Shown: positions 50,961 through 59,815 of the stretch, in pieces
How positions within the stretch are numbered: the stretch's first letter is position 1
How the letters are laid out: every line of letters starts with the position of its first letter
Assembly: GCF_014212055.1 (NCBI RefSeq)
Contig: NZ_JACJVO010000002.1
Coordinates: 1-64,000 of the forward strand
DNA length: 64,000 nucleotides
DNA from: Cohnella zeiphila
GTDB lineage: Bacteria; Bacillota; Bacilli; Paenibacillales; Paenibacillaceae
Direction: 5' to 3'
Notes under the pieces: generated by a model
The model's database searches: none
Seen by the model: only the letters and a program-made list of their open reading frames with translations
Told to the model about the DNA's origin: nothing
Position numbers and translations under genes: made by a program

Positions 50961-51962
50961 ATGATGAACAAGAAGAAGCCTCTTGCTGTCTTGCCGCTCG
51001 CCGCCCTCGCCTGCGTAATTGCCGGCGGTTCCGCTTTCGCCTTCAGCGACGTCAAGAACGATGCCGGACAGGCGCAGATTATGGATCTCAAGAACCGCGG
51101 CATCGTTCAGGGAATCGGCAACGATCTGTTCAAGCCGCGCGCGCAGGTGAACGGGGCGACCGCCGTCACGCTGATCGTCAAAGGGCTCGGCCTGAACATC
51201 GACACCATTCGCTTTGTCAAGAAACCGGAAGCAAGCGATTACTTCACCAAGGTCAAGGACAACGCTCCTTACGCCGGCGAATTCATTATCGCCCAGTTCA
51301 ACGGGCTCGACATTCCGAAGGATCTGGATCCGTCCAAGCCGGTCACCCGCGAACAGTTCGCTTACTGGCTCATGAACGGCATCGCCTCCAAAGGCGATTA
51401 TGCGTTCACCGATCAATTCATTATTCTGAAGGACCAGGATCAGGTGACGTCCGCCTACTCTTCCAACATCCAGAAGCTGCTGATCTCCGGGATCGCGTCG
51501 CTGGACGCCAAGGGCGACTTCCGCCCGAAGGATGTCATTACGCGCAGCGAAGCGGCGGTCATGGTCGACAAGGCGATCGAATTCGTCGAGAACACGAAGC
51601 CGATTCCGCCGGTGGAGACGCCCGCTCCCTCTCATCTGACCGACGTCAAGCTGGCGTCGGAATCGATCGCGGACGGCGTGCTTAAAGTGACCGTCACCGC
51701 TACGGCTCCGAACCCCGGCTACGGCGTCGAAATCTCGAATATCGCATTCCGCGACGGCGAAGCCGTCATCGATTATCGCGAGATCGAGCCGGACCCGGAT
51801 AAGATGTACCCGCAATACGTCGCCCAGGTTCAGGCGGTGACGTATCTCTCGTCCGATTATAAGCCGGTGCTGGGCCAGATCGAATCGACCGGCGCCGCTA
51901 CCCCCGCCAGTCCGGGCGAACCGTCGGCGAGCGGATCGACCGGTTTTCCGATCGAGGAATAA
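50961..51962 (+). CDS. S-layer homology domain protein with PrcB-like C terminus
   Basis: 333 residues. Signal peptide (about 1-26, ending AFAF), then SLH-type repeats (FSDVKNDAGQAQIMDLKNRGIVQGIGNDLFKPRAQVNGATAVTLIVKGL; IQKLLISGIASLDAKGDFRPKDVITRSEAAVMVDKAIEF) that normally bind pyruvylated wall polymers. After a Pro-rich hinge (PIPPVETPAPS) comes a beta domain (LKVTVTATAPNPGYGVEISNIAFRDG...; YVAQVQAVTYLSSDYKPV) like the PrcB protease-complex subunit. The C-terminal tail is low in complexity. It should be attached to the cell wall. GGGAGG lies five bases before ATG. Confidence 0.88.
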   Translation: MMNKKKPLAVLPLAALACVIAGGSAFAFSDVKNDAGQAQIMDLKNRGIVQGIGNDLFKPRAQVNGATAVTLIVKGLGLNIDTIRFVKKPEASDYFTKVKDNAPYAGEFIIAQFNGLDIPKDLDPSKPVTREQFAYWLMNGIASKGDYAFTDQFIILKDQDQVTSAYSSNIQKLLISGIASLDAKGDFRPKDVITRSEAAVMVDKAIEFVENTKPIPPVETPAPSHLTDVKLASESIADGVLKVTVTATAPNPGYGVEISNIAFRDGEAVIDYREIEPDPDKMYPQYVAQVQAVTYLSSDYKPVLGQIESTGAATPASPGEPSASGSTGFPIEE

Positions 51963-51980
51963 ACCCTGTTGCCGCGCAAG

Positions 51981-52028
51981 AGTCCGCCCCCTCCGCCTTT
52001 ATCGGCGACGGGGCGGACTCTTCTCGTT
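51981..52028. terminator. Terminator between the SLH protein gene and ung
   Basis: GAGTCCGCCCC / GGGGCGGACTC arms with a 19-base loop containing CCGCC/GGCG, followed by TTCTC on the plus strand. It may work both ways for the convergent genes. Confidence 0.7.
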
Positions 52029-52070
52029 GCGGAAGCGGGCGGCAATGCGGGCACGCCCGCAGCCGCGCTC

Positions 52071-52808
52071 TCACCGTTCGCTGTCTTCCCGCGCGGCGGC
52101 CGCCTCATCGGAGGAATCCAGCTCCGGTACGCACCAGTCGATCTCCGGCAGGCCGATCGACTTCAGGAATTGATTCGCCCGCGAGAACGGACGGCTGCCG
52201 AAGAAGCCGTTGTGCGCCGACAGCGGACTCGGGTGCGCCGACCGGATGACCAGGTGCCGGGACTTGTCGATGAAGTCGGCCTTCTCCTGCGCGTTGCGTC
52301 CCCACAGGATGAATACGAGCGGCCGCTCCCGCTCGTTCAGCGCCTCGATCACCGCGGTCGTGAACGTCTCCCAGCCGAGCTTCTTGTGCGAATTGGGCAC
52401 GCCCTCCCGCACCGTCAGCACCGCGTTGAGAAGCAGCACTCCCTGCTTCGCCCAATGCTCCAAATAGCCGTGGCTCGGAATCGGGCAGCCGAGATCGTCG
52501 CGCAGCTCCTTATAGATGTTCTGAAGCGACGGCGGGGTCCGAACGCCGGGGCGCACGGAGAAGCTGAGCCCGTGGGCTTGTCCGGGGCCGTGATACGGAT
52601 CCTGTCCGAGAATGACGACGTTCGCGTCTTCGTAGGAGGTCAAATGAAGCGCTTCGAAAATATGGTACATATCCGGGTACACGGTCCGATGGCGATATTC
52701 TTCGGCCAGTTCATCCCGCAATCGCCGGTAGTAGGGCTGTTCCATCTCCGGCTGAAGAATCGGAGCCCAGCTGTTGCGAAACACCGCAGGCACGTAAGCG
52801 ACCTCCAT
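52071..52808 (-). CDS. ung: Uracil-DNA glycosylase (family 1)
   Basis: 245 residues. It removes uracil from DNA as the first step of base-excision repair. The water-activating motif [18 protein letters not shown] (from 68, catalytic D70), [18 protein letters not shown] and the C-terminal [13 protein letters not shown] with the catalytic His are all intact. The C-terminal tail is somewhat longer than in Bacillus Ung ([20 protein letters not shown]). The only near ATG is at 52808. Confidence 0.96.
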   Translation of the reverse strand: MEVAYVPAVFRNSWAPILQPEMEQPYYRRLRDELAEEYRHRTVYPDMYHIFEALHLTSYEDANVVILGQDPYHGPGQAHGLSFSVRPGVRTPPSLQNIYKELRDDLGCPIPSHGYLEHWAKQGVLLLNAVLTVREGVPNSHKKLGWETFTTAVIEALNERERPLVFILWGRNAQEKADFIDKSRHLVIRSAHPSPLSAHNGFFGSRPFSRANQFLKSIGLPEIDWCVPELDSSDEAAAAREDSER

Positions 52809-52914
52809 CCATGGTATAATCGGTAGCTAGAAGGGCAAGTCTCTTCCTATTATAGCAATCCCGCCTCTCTTCACCTAGCCCTATGCCGCAAAAAAGCGAG
52901 GAGGTTCATCCATC

Positions 52915-53754
52915 GTGTCCAACGTTTACTGGTACGGCAACCGATACGTTTCGCAGGAAGAAGTGCTCATCTCCCCAGAAGACAGGGGTTATTATTTCGG
53001 CGACGGCGCTTACGAGGTTTTCCGCTTCTACTCGGGAAGGCTTTACGAGACGGATGCGCATCTGAAAAGGCTGTGGCATACCGCCGCCGGCTTGCGGCTC
53101 ACGCTTCCCTTTACGGAAGCGGAGCTGACCTCCAGGCTCGAAGAGCTCGTTCGCCGCAGCGGCGCCGCGGACGGCAACGTCTATTTGCAAATCACCCGGG
53201 GAGCCGCGCCGCGGGCCCATCCGTTTCCCAAGGGAGCGGAACCGGTCGTCATGGCGTACGCCTCTTCCGTCGACCGTCCGCTCGCCGCGATGGAGACGGG
53301 TATCCGGGCCGTCGCCGTTGAAGACATCCGCTGGCTGCGCTGCGACTACAAGACGCTGAACCTGCTTCCGAACGTGATGGCCAAGCAGGAGGCGCTCGAT
53401 CGCGGCGCGGATGAAGCGGTTCTTCACCGCGACGGTACGGTGACCGAATGCAGCGCCTCCAATCTGATGATCGTCAAGGACGGTACGGTACGAACCCATC
53501 CGGCCAACCGCTTCATCCTGCACGGAGTGACCCGGGCCGTCGTGCTGCGACTGGCGCGGGCGGCGGAAATTCCCGTCCTCGAGCAGCCTTTTACGCTGGA
53601 CGAGCTGGCAAGCGCCGACGAGATATTCATCACCGGCACCACGGTCGAAGTGACGCCCGTCGTCGCCCTGAACGGCCAAGCCGTCGGCTCCGGCAAGCCG
53701 GGTCCGGTCACGAGGCGGCTGCAGCAGCAATTCGCCGCGACGCTCCCGTCATGA
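52915..53754 (+). CDS. dat: D-amino acid aminotransferase
   Basis: 279 residues, fold-type IV PLP enzyme. It converts D-alanine plus 2-oxoglutarate to D-glutamate for peptidoglycan. Visible: ISPEDRGYYFGDGAYEVFRFY near the N terminus; the D-enzyme substrate signature RGAAPRAHPFP with Arg and His at 100/102, which separates it from branched-chain aminotransferases; the PLP lysine K146 (DYKTLNLLPNVMAKQEA); TECSASNL and ITGTTVEVTPV. GTG 52915 follows GAGGAGG at 10 bases. A single gene with its own terminator. Confidence 0.93.
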   Translation: MSNVYWYGNRYVSQEEVLISPEDRGYYFGDGAYEVFRFYSGRLYETDAHLKRLWHTAAGLRLTLPFTEAELTSRLEELVRRSGAADGNVYLQITRGAAPRAHPFPKGAEPVVMAYASSVDRPLAAMETGIRAVAVEDIRWLRCDYKTLNLLPNVMAKQEALDRGADEAVLHRDGTVTECSASNLMIVKDGTVRTHPANRFILHGVTRAVVLRLARAAEIPVLEQPFTLDELASADEIFITGTTVEVTPVVALNGQAVGSGKPGPVTRRLQQQFAATLPS

Positions 53755-53784
53755 ACCGAGCATGAGCGCAGGGCGCAGGACGCC

Positions 53785-53836
53785 AAAAGCCCGAAGACGA
53801 AAGCCGCCGGGGGCGCGCTTCGTCTTCGGGCTTTTT
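53785..53836. terminator. Bidirectional terminator after dat
   Basis: AAAAGCCCGAAGACGAA and its complement TTCGTCTTCGGGCTTTTT form a 17-bp stem with a G+C-rich loop, giving T-runs on both strands. Confidence 0.9.
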
Positions 53837-53867
53837 CGCTTCCTTTCACGCGTGTACGTCCGGCCGG

Positions 53868-54041
53868 CTATTCGTCCGTCTCGATGCTGAACACCACATA
53901 ACGGTTCAAGCGATCGCGCACGACCTCTTCCTTCTCCGCAATGCGGAACTCGTTCGAGTCCGGATCCTGCACGACGAAATAGGAACGGTTGTTGTCGCGG
54001 TACATTTTTTTGGCCAAGTCGATCGCGTATTGTTTGGTCAC
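53868..54041 (-). CDS. Hypothetical protein, 57 aa
   Basis: GTG 54041, nine bases after GGGGAGA, opens a 57-codon frame: TKQYAIDLAKKMYRDNNRSY, FVVQDPDSNEFRIAEKEEV, VRDRLNRYVVFSIETDE. The pattern helix-strand-strand-helix-strand suggests a small folded soluble protein. No family recognised. The terminator at 53785-53836 serves it on the minus strand. Confidence 0.65.
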   Translation of the reverse strand: MTKQYAIDLAKKMYRDNNRSYFVVQDPDSNEFRIAEKEEVVRDRLNRYVVFSIETDE

Positions 54042-54096
54042 GCCAGGATCTCTCCCCATGCCTCTGAATGATGTCTGCCGCGTAAACAATTCAACG

Positions 54097-54117
54097 GGCA
54101 GGGGGCGAAACCCTGCC
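54097..54117 (-). terminator. Hairpin after the agarase-like gene
   Basis: GGCAGGG - 7-base loop - CCCTGCC, 40 bases after the stop of the 54157-55398 gene; the minus strand then runs CGTTGAATTGTTT, a poor T-run. Confidence 0.45.
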
Positions 54118-54156
54118 GAATCGGGCGAAGGAACGGAAGTTTTGCCGAAGTCCGCC

Positions 54157-55398
54157 TTATCGGACCGCCAATTCCCCGTGCGCCGCCCGAACGGCATCCG
54201 CGAACTCCGTCCACAGCTCGTCGTTCCGGTCGTAGAGGCCGTAGTTGCCGATGAGTCCCTGGCGGTCCCAGAAATCGTACAGGGCGAACCAGTGCGTACC
54301 CAGCATATACGGCAAAGCCGCGGCTTGGCGGACGAATTCGCGGTAGCTCTCGCCGCGGCGCTTCTGGTCGCGGACATGCGTCAGCTGCGCCCCGTTCGTG
54401 ATCAGATCGAATCCCGCGCTTCGTCCCGCGCCGAAGCTGAATTCGGTGATCATCATCGGCCTGCCCGTAAGCTCGTAAGCCCGGTCGAGCCACGCCGCAG
54501 GAAGATCGAAGCTGTAAAAATTGACGGACAGAACGTCGACATAGCGGGCCATCGCCTCGAGGACGATATCGGGCGTGCTCGTTCCGACCATGCGGCATCC
54601 GAGAACGAGATGGTTCGGGTCGTACAGGCGCAAAATGTCCTTCGTCGTCCGGAAGTACGTGTCGGCAATGATGCCGAGGAAGACCAGCTTGTCGGCGGCG
54701 TATGCCTCCTCGGCCGCCCGGTATTCCTTGATCCACAGCAAATCCTCGAAGCTCTCGTATTCCGCCCGCCAGCGTTCGTTGAGCCGTTCGATCGTCCCGT
54801 AGCGTTCCTTGAGAAAGGCGACCCAGGCCTTTTTCCCGCTCGCATCGGCCGGCAATCGGATGTAATCCTCGACCAGATTCGTGCCGTTCGTGCCTTCGCC
54901 CGGGTTGTCCATCCCCCACTGCCCGCCCGTCCCCCACCAGTGCAGCTCGTTGTCCGTGTACAAGCCGATCAGCGTCGGGTCCTCGGCCGGATCCGCGCCC
55001 TTGTTGTAGAACGTTTCGACCATGGCGGCATGGGCCGACGCCCGGAAGCTGTCGTCGAACACATCCGGGAACCCGTAGCCTCCCCAGCCTCTGTTGACCA
55101 TCTTGGCTTTCGCGGAGCAGCGCGCCTCGATCGTCTTGGGCAGCGGCAGCCGCGCGAAGTAGTTGTCGTGCCAGGCGGCGAGCGTGTTGAAGCCGAGCTC
55201 CCGGACGCCCGCCAGCTTCGCCTCCGCCCAGCGCGCGTACCAGCCCGGGCCGCCGTATTTGGCGGCCAGCATCGGCTCCATCGGAACGCCGATCCCATAG
55301 TTGAAGCAGTTGACGCCGAGCGAGTAAAACGGCTTCCCTTTCCCATCCTTCAAGGTCCACCTTCCGTCCGCCTTCTCAATCGAATAATAACCGCTCAT
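54157..55398 (-). CDS. Agarase/GH50-like clan-A glycoside hydrolase, intracellular
   Basis: 413 residues. The fold is a (beta/alpha)8 clan-A hydrolase: RWTLKDGKGKPFYSLGVNCF at the start, LGFNTLAAWHDNYFARLPLP, FPDVFDDSFRASA, then GLYTDNELHWWG with the expected acid/base Glu after Asn, and RPMMITEFSFGAGRS with the expected nucleophile Glu near the C-terminal side of the barrel. The order and motifs resemble GH50 beta-agarases, but the protein is much shorter than typical enzymes and has no signal peptide, so it would act on an imported oligosaccharide. The substrate is uncertain. It is the last gene of the binding protein-permease-kinase-regulator operon. Confidence 0.8.
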   Translation of the reverse strand: MSGYYSIEKADGRWTLKDGKGKPFYSLGVNCFNYGIGVPMEPMLAAKYGGPGWYARWAEAKLAGVRELGFNTLAAWHDNYFARLPLPKTIEARCSAKAKMVNRGWGGYGFPDVFDDSFRASAHAAMVETFYNKGADPAEDPTLIGLYTDNELHWWGTGGQWGMDNPGEGTNGTNLVEDYIRLPADASGKKAWVAFLKERYGTIERLNERWRAEYESFEDLLWIKEYRAAEEAYAADKLVFLGIIADTYFRTTKDILRLYDPNHLVLGCRMVGTSTPDIVLEAMARYVDVLSVNFYSFDLPAAWLDRAYELTGRPMMITEFSFGAGRSAGFDLITNGAQLTHVRDQKRRGESYREFVRQAAALPYMLGTHWFALYDFWDRQGLIGNYGLYDRNDELWTEFADAVRAAHGELAVR

Positions 55399-55429
55399 GC
55401 CGATGTCCTCCGTTTGCTTTGGAATCGAG

Positions 55430-57067
55430 TCAGCTTTCCCTGTATTCCTGCGGGGTTTTGCCGAAATGCTTTTTGAATACCTTCATGAAATAAGTGCTCT
55501 CGTAGCCGACCTGCGCCGCGATTTCGTAAATCTTCTGCTCGGAGTGCTTGAGCAGGTAGGAGGCCCGGTCCATCTTCAGCCGGTGCAAATAATCGGAGAG
55601 CGTCTCGCCCGTCTCCGCGGTGAAGACGCGCGACAGGTACACCGGATGCAAATGCACGTGGTCCGCGATAGCCGCAAGGGACACGTCCTGGGCCAGGTGC
55701 AGGCGGGCGAACTCCTTCGCTTGATCGAGAATCGTTTTTCTCGCGCTTTTGGTGCGGCCGTTCAAATCCTCCTTCAACAGGCGAAGCACCTGAAGCGACC
55801 ATTCCGTCAGCTGCCCGACCGAGCGGAAGTCGTCGGTTCTGCGAAAATCCCGGACGTCCTGCGGCAGCAGGCACGCGAGCGGCTGGCCGTTCTGATGGGC
55901 CAGGTTGGAGAACGTCGCGCTGACGACATGGAACGCTTCCATCCAATGCTCGCGCGACTCGGCGAACGATTTCGCCAATTCTTCTCCGATGCGCAGCAGC
56001 TTCCGCTCCGCCTCGTCCCATCTGCCCGCTTCCAGCAGGTGGAGCAACGTCGGGGTACGATACAGTTCGTCCAGCGAGTCGGCCTTCGCCTGCTTCGGCT
56101 CGTCCGTCATCGTGAAGAAAAAACCGCTGTCGCCGCCGATTCTCGTCCGCATGGCCTGAACGGAGGACTCGTACAAGGGACGAAGACCGCGGGGGAAGTC
56201 GCTCCACCGGCTGACCATCAAGGAGATCCGGCCTTTCAGGTACGTCTGCACGCTCTTCTGCAGCTGTTCGGCCAGCCGTTCGATCAGCTTCTGCTTGCCG
56301 ATGTCCTTCGGCGCCTCCGAGGCGATGACGTCGCTCTCGTCCTCGCAGTCGAACTTGATCGCGAACACGAGAAAATCGTGGCTGTCCTTGTAATGCCACA
56401 GCCTGAACATCCTGCCGAATATCTCTTCGGTAATGTTGCACACGGCGTATTCCAGCAGATGCAGGCTGGATTGGTCGTACCCCGCGAATTCGTTCTCGAG
56501 CCGCACGATCATCATCGCGACCTCGTCGCCGTCGGCGAACGGGATGTCCAGGAACGCCAGCTGATCCCGCAAATAATCGCGTGGCAGGTACCGGCCGTTC
56601 AGCAGGTCGCCGAGCAGATGGCTGCGCAGAAGCGGACGGTGCGAGACCAGGTTGGACATCGCCTGGTTGAAGACGGCCCGCTGTTCCCATTCAAGCTTCA
56701 GCTTCTCCTGCACGCTCCGCACCGTCTCGATCAGGTCCTCGGTGCGGACCGGCTTCAGCAGGTAATCCATCGTCTGCGCGCGAATCGCCTCCTGCGCGTA
56801 CTGGAAATCGGCGTAGCCGGACAGAACGATGCACCTGATGCCGGTCCAGGTGTTCAGAATCGTCCGGATCAGCTCCAGTCCGCTCATGCCCGGCATGCGG
56901 ATATCGGTAATGACGATGTCGATGGAGTGCCGCTTCAGCAGCTCCAGCGCTTCGTAGGCGGATTCCGCCCGGTGCACGAACTCGACGCCAAGCTGCCGCC
57001 ACGGCACCGTCAGCGCGATTCCTTCGCGCACGGAAGCTTCGTCGTCCACGATCATCAGCTGAAACAT
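55430..57067 (-). CDS. Response regulator with AraC-type DNA-binding domain, YesN type
   Basis: 545 residues. Receiver domain MFQLMIVDDE with phosphoacceptor D55 (IVITDIRMPG) and LLKPVRTEDL; a long middle region; C-terminal AraC helices SLAAIADHVHLHPVYLSRVFTAETGETLSDYL and KIYEIAAQVGYESTYFMKVFKKHFG. It follows the kinase gene by four bases, with GGGGGAG seven bases before ATG. It probably activates its own sugar operon. Confidence 0.94.
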   Translation of the reverse strand: MFQLMIVDDEASVREGIALTVPWRQLGVEFVHRAESAYEALELLKRHSIDIVITDIRMPGMSGLELIRTILNTWTGIRCIVLSGYADFQYAQEAIRAQTMDYLLKPVRTEDLIETVRSVQEKLKLEWEQRAVFNQAMSNLVSHRPLLRSHLLGDLLNGRYLPRDYLRDQLAFLDIPFADGDEVAMMIVRLENEFAGYDQSSLHLLEYAVCNITEEIFGRMFRLWHYKDSHDFLVFAIKFDCEDESDVIASEAPKDIGKQKLIERLAEQLQKSVQTYLKGRISLMVSRWSDFPRGLRPLYESSVQAMRTRIGGDSGFFFTMTDEPKQAKADSLDELYRTPTLLHLLEAGRWDEAERKLLRIGEELAKSFAESREHWMEAFHVVSATFSNLAHQNGQPLACLLPQDVRDFRRTDDFRSVGQLTEWSLQVLRLLKEDLNGRTKSARKTILDQAKEFARLHLAQDVSLAAIADHVHLHPVYLSRVFTAETGETLSDYLHRLKMDRASYLLKHSEQKIYEIAAQVGYESTYFMKVFKKHFGKTPQEYRES

Positions 57068-57071
57068 TCGA

Positions 57072-58799
57072 TCACTCCCCCGTATGCCAGACGAGACGGA
57101 CGCGCATGCCTCCGTGAGGCGCCTTTTCGTAACGAACGCCGGATTTGTCCCCGAAGCTCATGATCAGCCTCTGGTTCACGTTCCATATGCCGTAGCCCAT
57201 ATCCTCCTGCATCGGGCGGCCCAGCTGCCGGTTCAGCTCCGCGAGCTCGTCGTCCGCGACGCCGACGCCGTCGTCCTCGACGACGACCTCCACCCGGTCG
57301 CCGGTTCGCGAGCCGGCGATTCGAATATGCCCCCCGCCCACCTTCGGTTCGATGCCGTGCACGACCGCGTTTTCCACGACGGGCTGCAGCAGCAGCCGCG
57401 GCACCTCCAGATCGAGAATCTCCTCCGGAATGTCGATGGCGTAGCGGATCCGCGTCATTCGCAAATTCTGGATTTCCAGATAGTTCACGATCAGCCCGAT
57501 CTCTTCGGACAGCGCCGCGTTCTGTTTTTCCAATCGGGTCGTATAGCGAAAATAATCGCCCAGGTTCATCGCCATCCGCTCGATCCCCTCTTCCTTGCCG
57601 AGGCGGACCATATTGACGATATAGTAGAGGCAATTGTACAGGAAATGCGGGTTGATCTGCGATTGCAGCTGCTTGAGCTGCGCGTCCCGCGTCGCCAGCT
57701 TCTGCCGGTACACGTGGTCGATCAGCTCGCCGATCTGACGGGTCATCTCGTTGAATTGCTGGAAGACGAATCGGAATTCGCGGCCCGGCCGGCTGCTGAT
57801 TCTCGTGGAGAAGTCGCCTCGCTTGACTTTTTGCAGGCTGCGGACCAGCGTGAGCAGCGGCACCTGCACGTGACGGTAGAGCAGGAACGCGGCGATGACG
57901 CCCACGACGAGCAGCGCTCCGATGGAGAAGTAGAAAAGCCGCGTACTTTGGCGCATCGGCAGGAGGACGTGCTGCATCGGCACGAAGTCGACGAGCGTCC
58001 ACTCCAGCGCCTGGCTCCGGATGCTGTTCACCAAATACGACTCCCCGTTCAGTCGCACGGTGAACGAATCCTGCTCCTGCGCGGGCCGCCGTTCCAGTTC
58101 CCGCACCACCTGGTCGACCGCCTTGCGGTCGGCCGTGCCGTTGACGATGACGCCGTCTCCCGCATGATACAGGAAGGGCTCGCCCTGAGCCGATTGCTTG
58201 TAGTCGTCCAGCATGCCGATCAGGCTGCCGTCCGAGAAACGGATCTCCACGATATTGTCCGCGCCGGCCGGATGGTAGTACGCGGAGAACGGGCTTACCG
58301 CGTAGAAATAGAAGTCGAACCGCCCCGGCCGCTTGTCCGCGGGCTCGCCGGCCATCCAATGATTGGTCACGTGCTTCTTGAGATACTCTTCGTCGTAATC
58401 CGGCGTCGCGGCCGGCGACAGCACCTGCCGGGAGGCCGGAAAATAAACGGCGATGGTCATCGGCCATTCCATCGTATTGCTCTGGACCGCGATGCGGGCC
58501 ATCAGCTGCTGCTTGAATTGGATGACGTCGAAGTAGTTTTTGAAGCTGTCCAGCGTGTCGACCGAGCTTAAAGAAGGATCCTCGCTGAGCAGGAAGCCGC
58601 TTCTCGACATATGGTTCACTTGCGTGTTCAGCCGATTCTCCAGGAAGGAGAGCCGGCTGACGAGCGACTCGCGGATGCCGTCCCGCACCACGTTCACGGA
58701 CACGAAGTTGGAATAGGAATAAAGCAGAACGATCGGGATCAAGAGCAGCACGATGATCAGCAGCATCTTATGGAAGAGGGTCCAGCGGGTCTCTCTCAT
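57072..58799 (-). CDS. Sensor histidine kinase, YesM type
   Basis: 575 residues from ATG 58799 (an ATG six bases upstream abuts the GGGGAAGAG site). TM1 (about 11-31), extracytoplasmic sensor region (about 35-285), TM2 (about 288-308), HAMP (LYRHVQVPLLTLVRSLQKVKRGDFSTRI), QINPHFLYN (381-389, phosphoacceptor H385), and HATPase_c with LLLQPVVENAVVHG, DDGVGV and GYGIWNVNQRL. It lies directly downstream of the permease genes, so sensing and uptake are co-expressed; it may monitor the transported sugar through the binding protein. Confidence 0.93.
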   Translation of the reverse strand: MRETRWTLFHKMLLIIVLLLIPIVLLYSYSNFVSVNVVRDGIRESLVSRLSFLENRLNTQVNHMSRSGFLLSEDPSLSSVDTLDSFKNYFDVIQFKQQLMARIAVQSNTMEWPMTIAVYFPASRQVLSPAATPDYDEEYLKKHVTNHWMAGEPADKRPGRFDFYFYAVSPFSAYYHPAGADNIVEIRFSDGSLIGMLDDYKQSAQGEPFLYHAGDGVIVNGTADRKAVDQVVRELERRPAQEQDSFTVRLNGESYLVNSIRSQALEWTLVDFVPMQHVLLPMRQSTRLFYFSIGALLVVGVIAAFLLYRHVQVPLLTLVRSLQKVKRGDFSTRISSRPGREFRFVFQQFNEMTRQIGELIDHVYRQKLATRDAQLKQLQSQINPHFLYNCLYYIVNMVRLGKEEGIERMAMNLGDYFRYTTRLEKQNAALSEEIGLIVNYLEIQNLRMTRIRYAIDIPEEILDLEVPRLLLQPVVENAVVHGIEPKVGGGHIRIAGSRTGDRVEVVVEDDGVGVADDELAELNRQLGRPMQEDMGYGIWNVNQRLIMSFGDKSGVRYEKAPHGGMRVRLVWHTGE

Positions 58800-58837
58800 C
58801 GGCATCTCTTCCCCATCGGCTGAAGTAGGCCTTGCGG

Positions 58838-59716
58838 TTATTCTTTCACGGCGCCCAGAATGACGCCTTTGACGAAATATTTTTGCAGGAACGGGTAGAC
58901 GAGCAGAATCGGCAGCGCCCCGATGAAGATCTGCGCCGCCTTGACCGTCCGGTTGGAGATGTCCGCCAAGTCTTTTGGATTCATCGTGATCTTGCTGAAA
59001 TCCTGCTGGACGATGATCGTCTGCAGCAGCGTGGCCAGCGGAAAATTTTTGCCGTTCGTGTTGTAGATCATCCCGTCGAACCACGAATTCCAGTGGCCGA
59101 CCATCGTGAACAGCGACAGCGTGGCGATCGCGGGCAGCGATAACGGCAAGTACACGCGCAGCAGCGTCACGAAGTGGCTCGCGCCGTCGATCAGCGACGC
59201 CTCCTCCAGCTCCTTCGGGATGTTCCGAAAAAAGTTCAGCATCAGAATGAGCGAGAACACGTCGACCGCGCCGGGCAGCACGAGCGCCCAAATCGTATTG
59301 TTGAGCCCGAGCTTGACGATCAGAATATAGCTCGGCACGAGCCCGCCGCTGAACAGCATCGTGATGACGAAATACCAAATGTACAGGGTCCGTCCTTTGA
59401 ACGCATGTGGTTCCTTGGACAACGGGTAGCTGGTGATGAGCAGAAGCCCGAGAAAAATCGCCGTTCCGAGCACCGTGCGGTAGACGGATATGCCGAGCGA
59501 CCGGACGAAATTGCGGTTGTCGAACGTCTTCCGGAACGCTTCCGTCGTAAAATCGACCGGCCAGAAGTTGACGAGGTTGGCGTTGGCCGCCGCTTTGCCG
59601 CTGAAGGCGACCGCCAATATATGAATCATCGGCAGCACGCAGGCGATCGATAAGAGCAGCAGGATCGCGGTATTGAAAGCGGAGAAGACGCGATACCCGG
59701 TAGACTTGTAGAACAC
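58838..59716 (-). CDS. LplC-type carbohydrate ABC permease
   Basis: 292 residues with six predicted helices; opening VFSAFNTAILLLLSIACVLPMIHILAVAFSG is typical of LplC/YtcP permeases, as is the EAA loop EEASLIDGASHFVTLLRVYLPLS and the ending FLQKYFVKGVILGAVKE. GTG 59716 follows GGAGGTGG at four bases. It partners the LplB-type permease upstream. The ATPase is not in this operon, so a shared MsmX-type subunit is needed. Confidence 0.94.
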   Translation of the reverse strand: MFYKSTGYRVFSAFNTAILLLLSIACVLPMIHILAVAFSGKAAANANLVNFWPVDFTTEAFRKTFDNRNFVRSLGISVYRTVLGTAIFLGLLLITSYPLSKEPHAFKGRTLYIWYFVITMLFSGGLVPSYILIVKLGLNNTIWALVLPGAVDVFSLILMLNFFRNIPKELEEASLIDGASHFVTLLRVYLPLSLPAIATLSLFTMVGHWNSWFDGMIYNTNGKNFPLATLLQTIIVQQDFSKITMNPKDLADISNRTVKAAQIFIGALPILLVYPFLQKYFVKGVILGAVKE

Positions 59717-59732
59717 GACGCCACCTCCTAAG

Positions 59733-59793
59733 ATAACCCTGCAAAGCGGGGTTTCGCTTCGAAGCTCGCTCAGGTACTTTGCGGGGACCCCGG
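59733..59793 (+). repeat. 60-bp structured intergenic repeat, copy B
   Basis: It matches copy A (11312-11371) at about 50 positions and lies in the 99-base gap between two permease genes, pointing against their transcription. The hairpin C(C/T)GC-AAA-GC and the long-range pairing with CTTTGCGGGG are kept. Its transcript would form a strong structure between co-transcribed genes. Confidence 0.8.
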
Positions 59794-59815
59794 GAACTTT
59801 TACATTCTTAACGGT

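Noticed and set aside
58800..59744. N-terminal extension of the histidine kinase to 890 residues
   Set aside because: The extra part is a shadow of the LplC-type permease gene; ATG 58799 with GGGGAAGAG upstream gives a normal YesM-type kinase.
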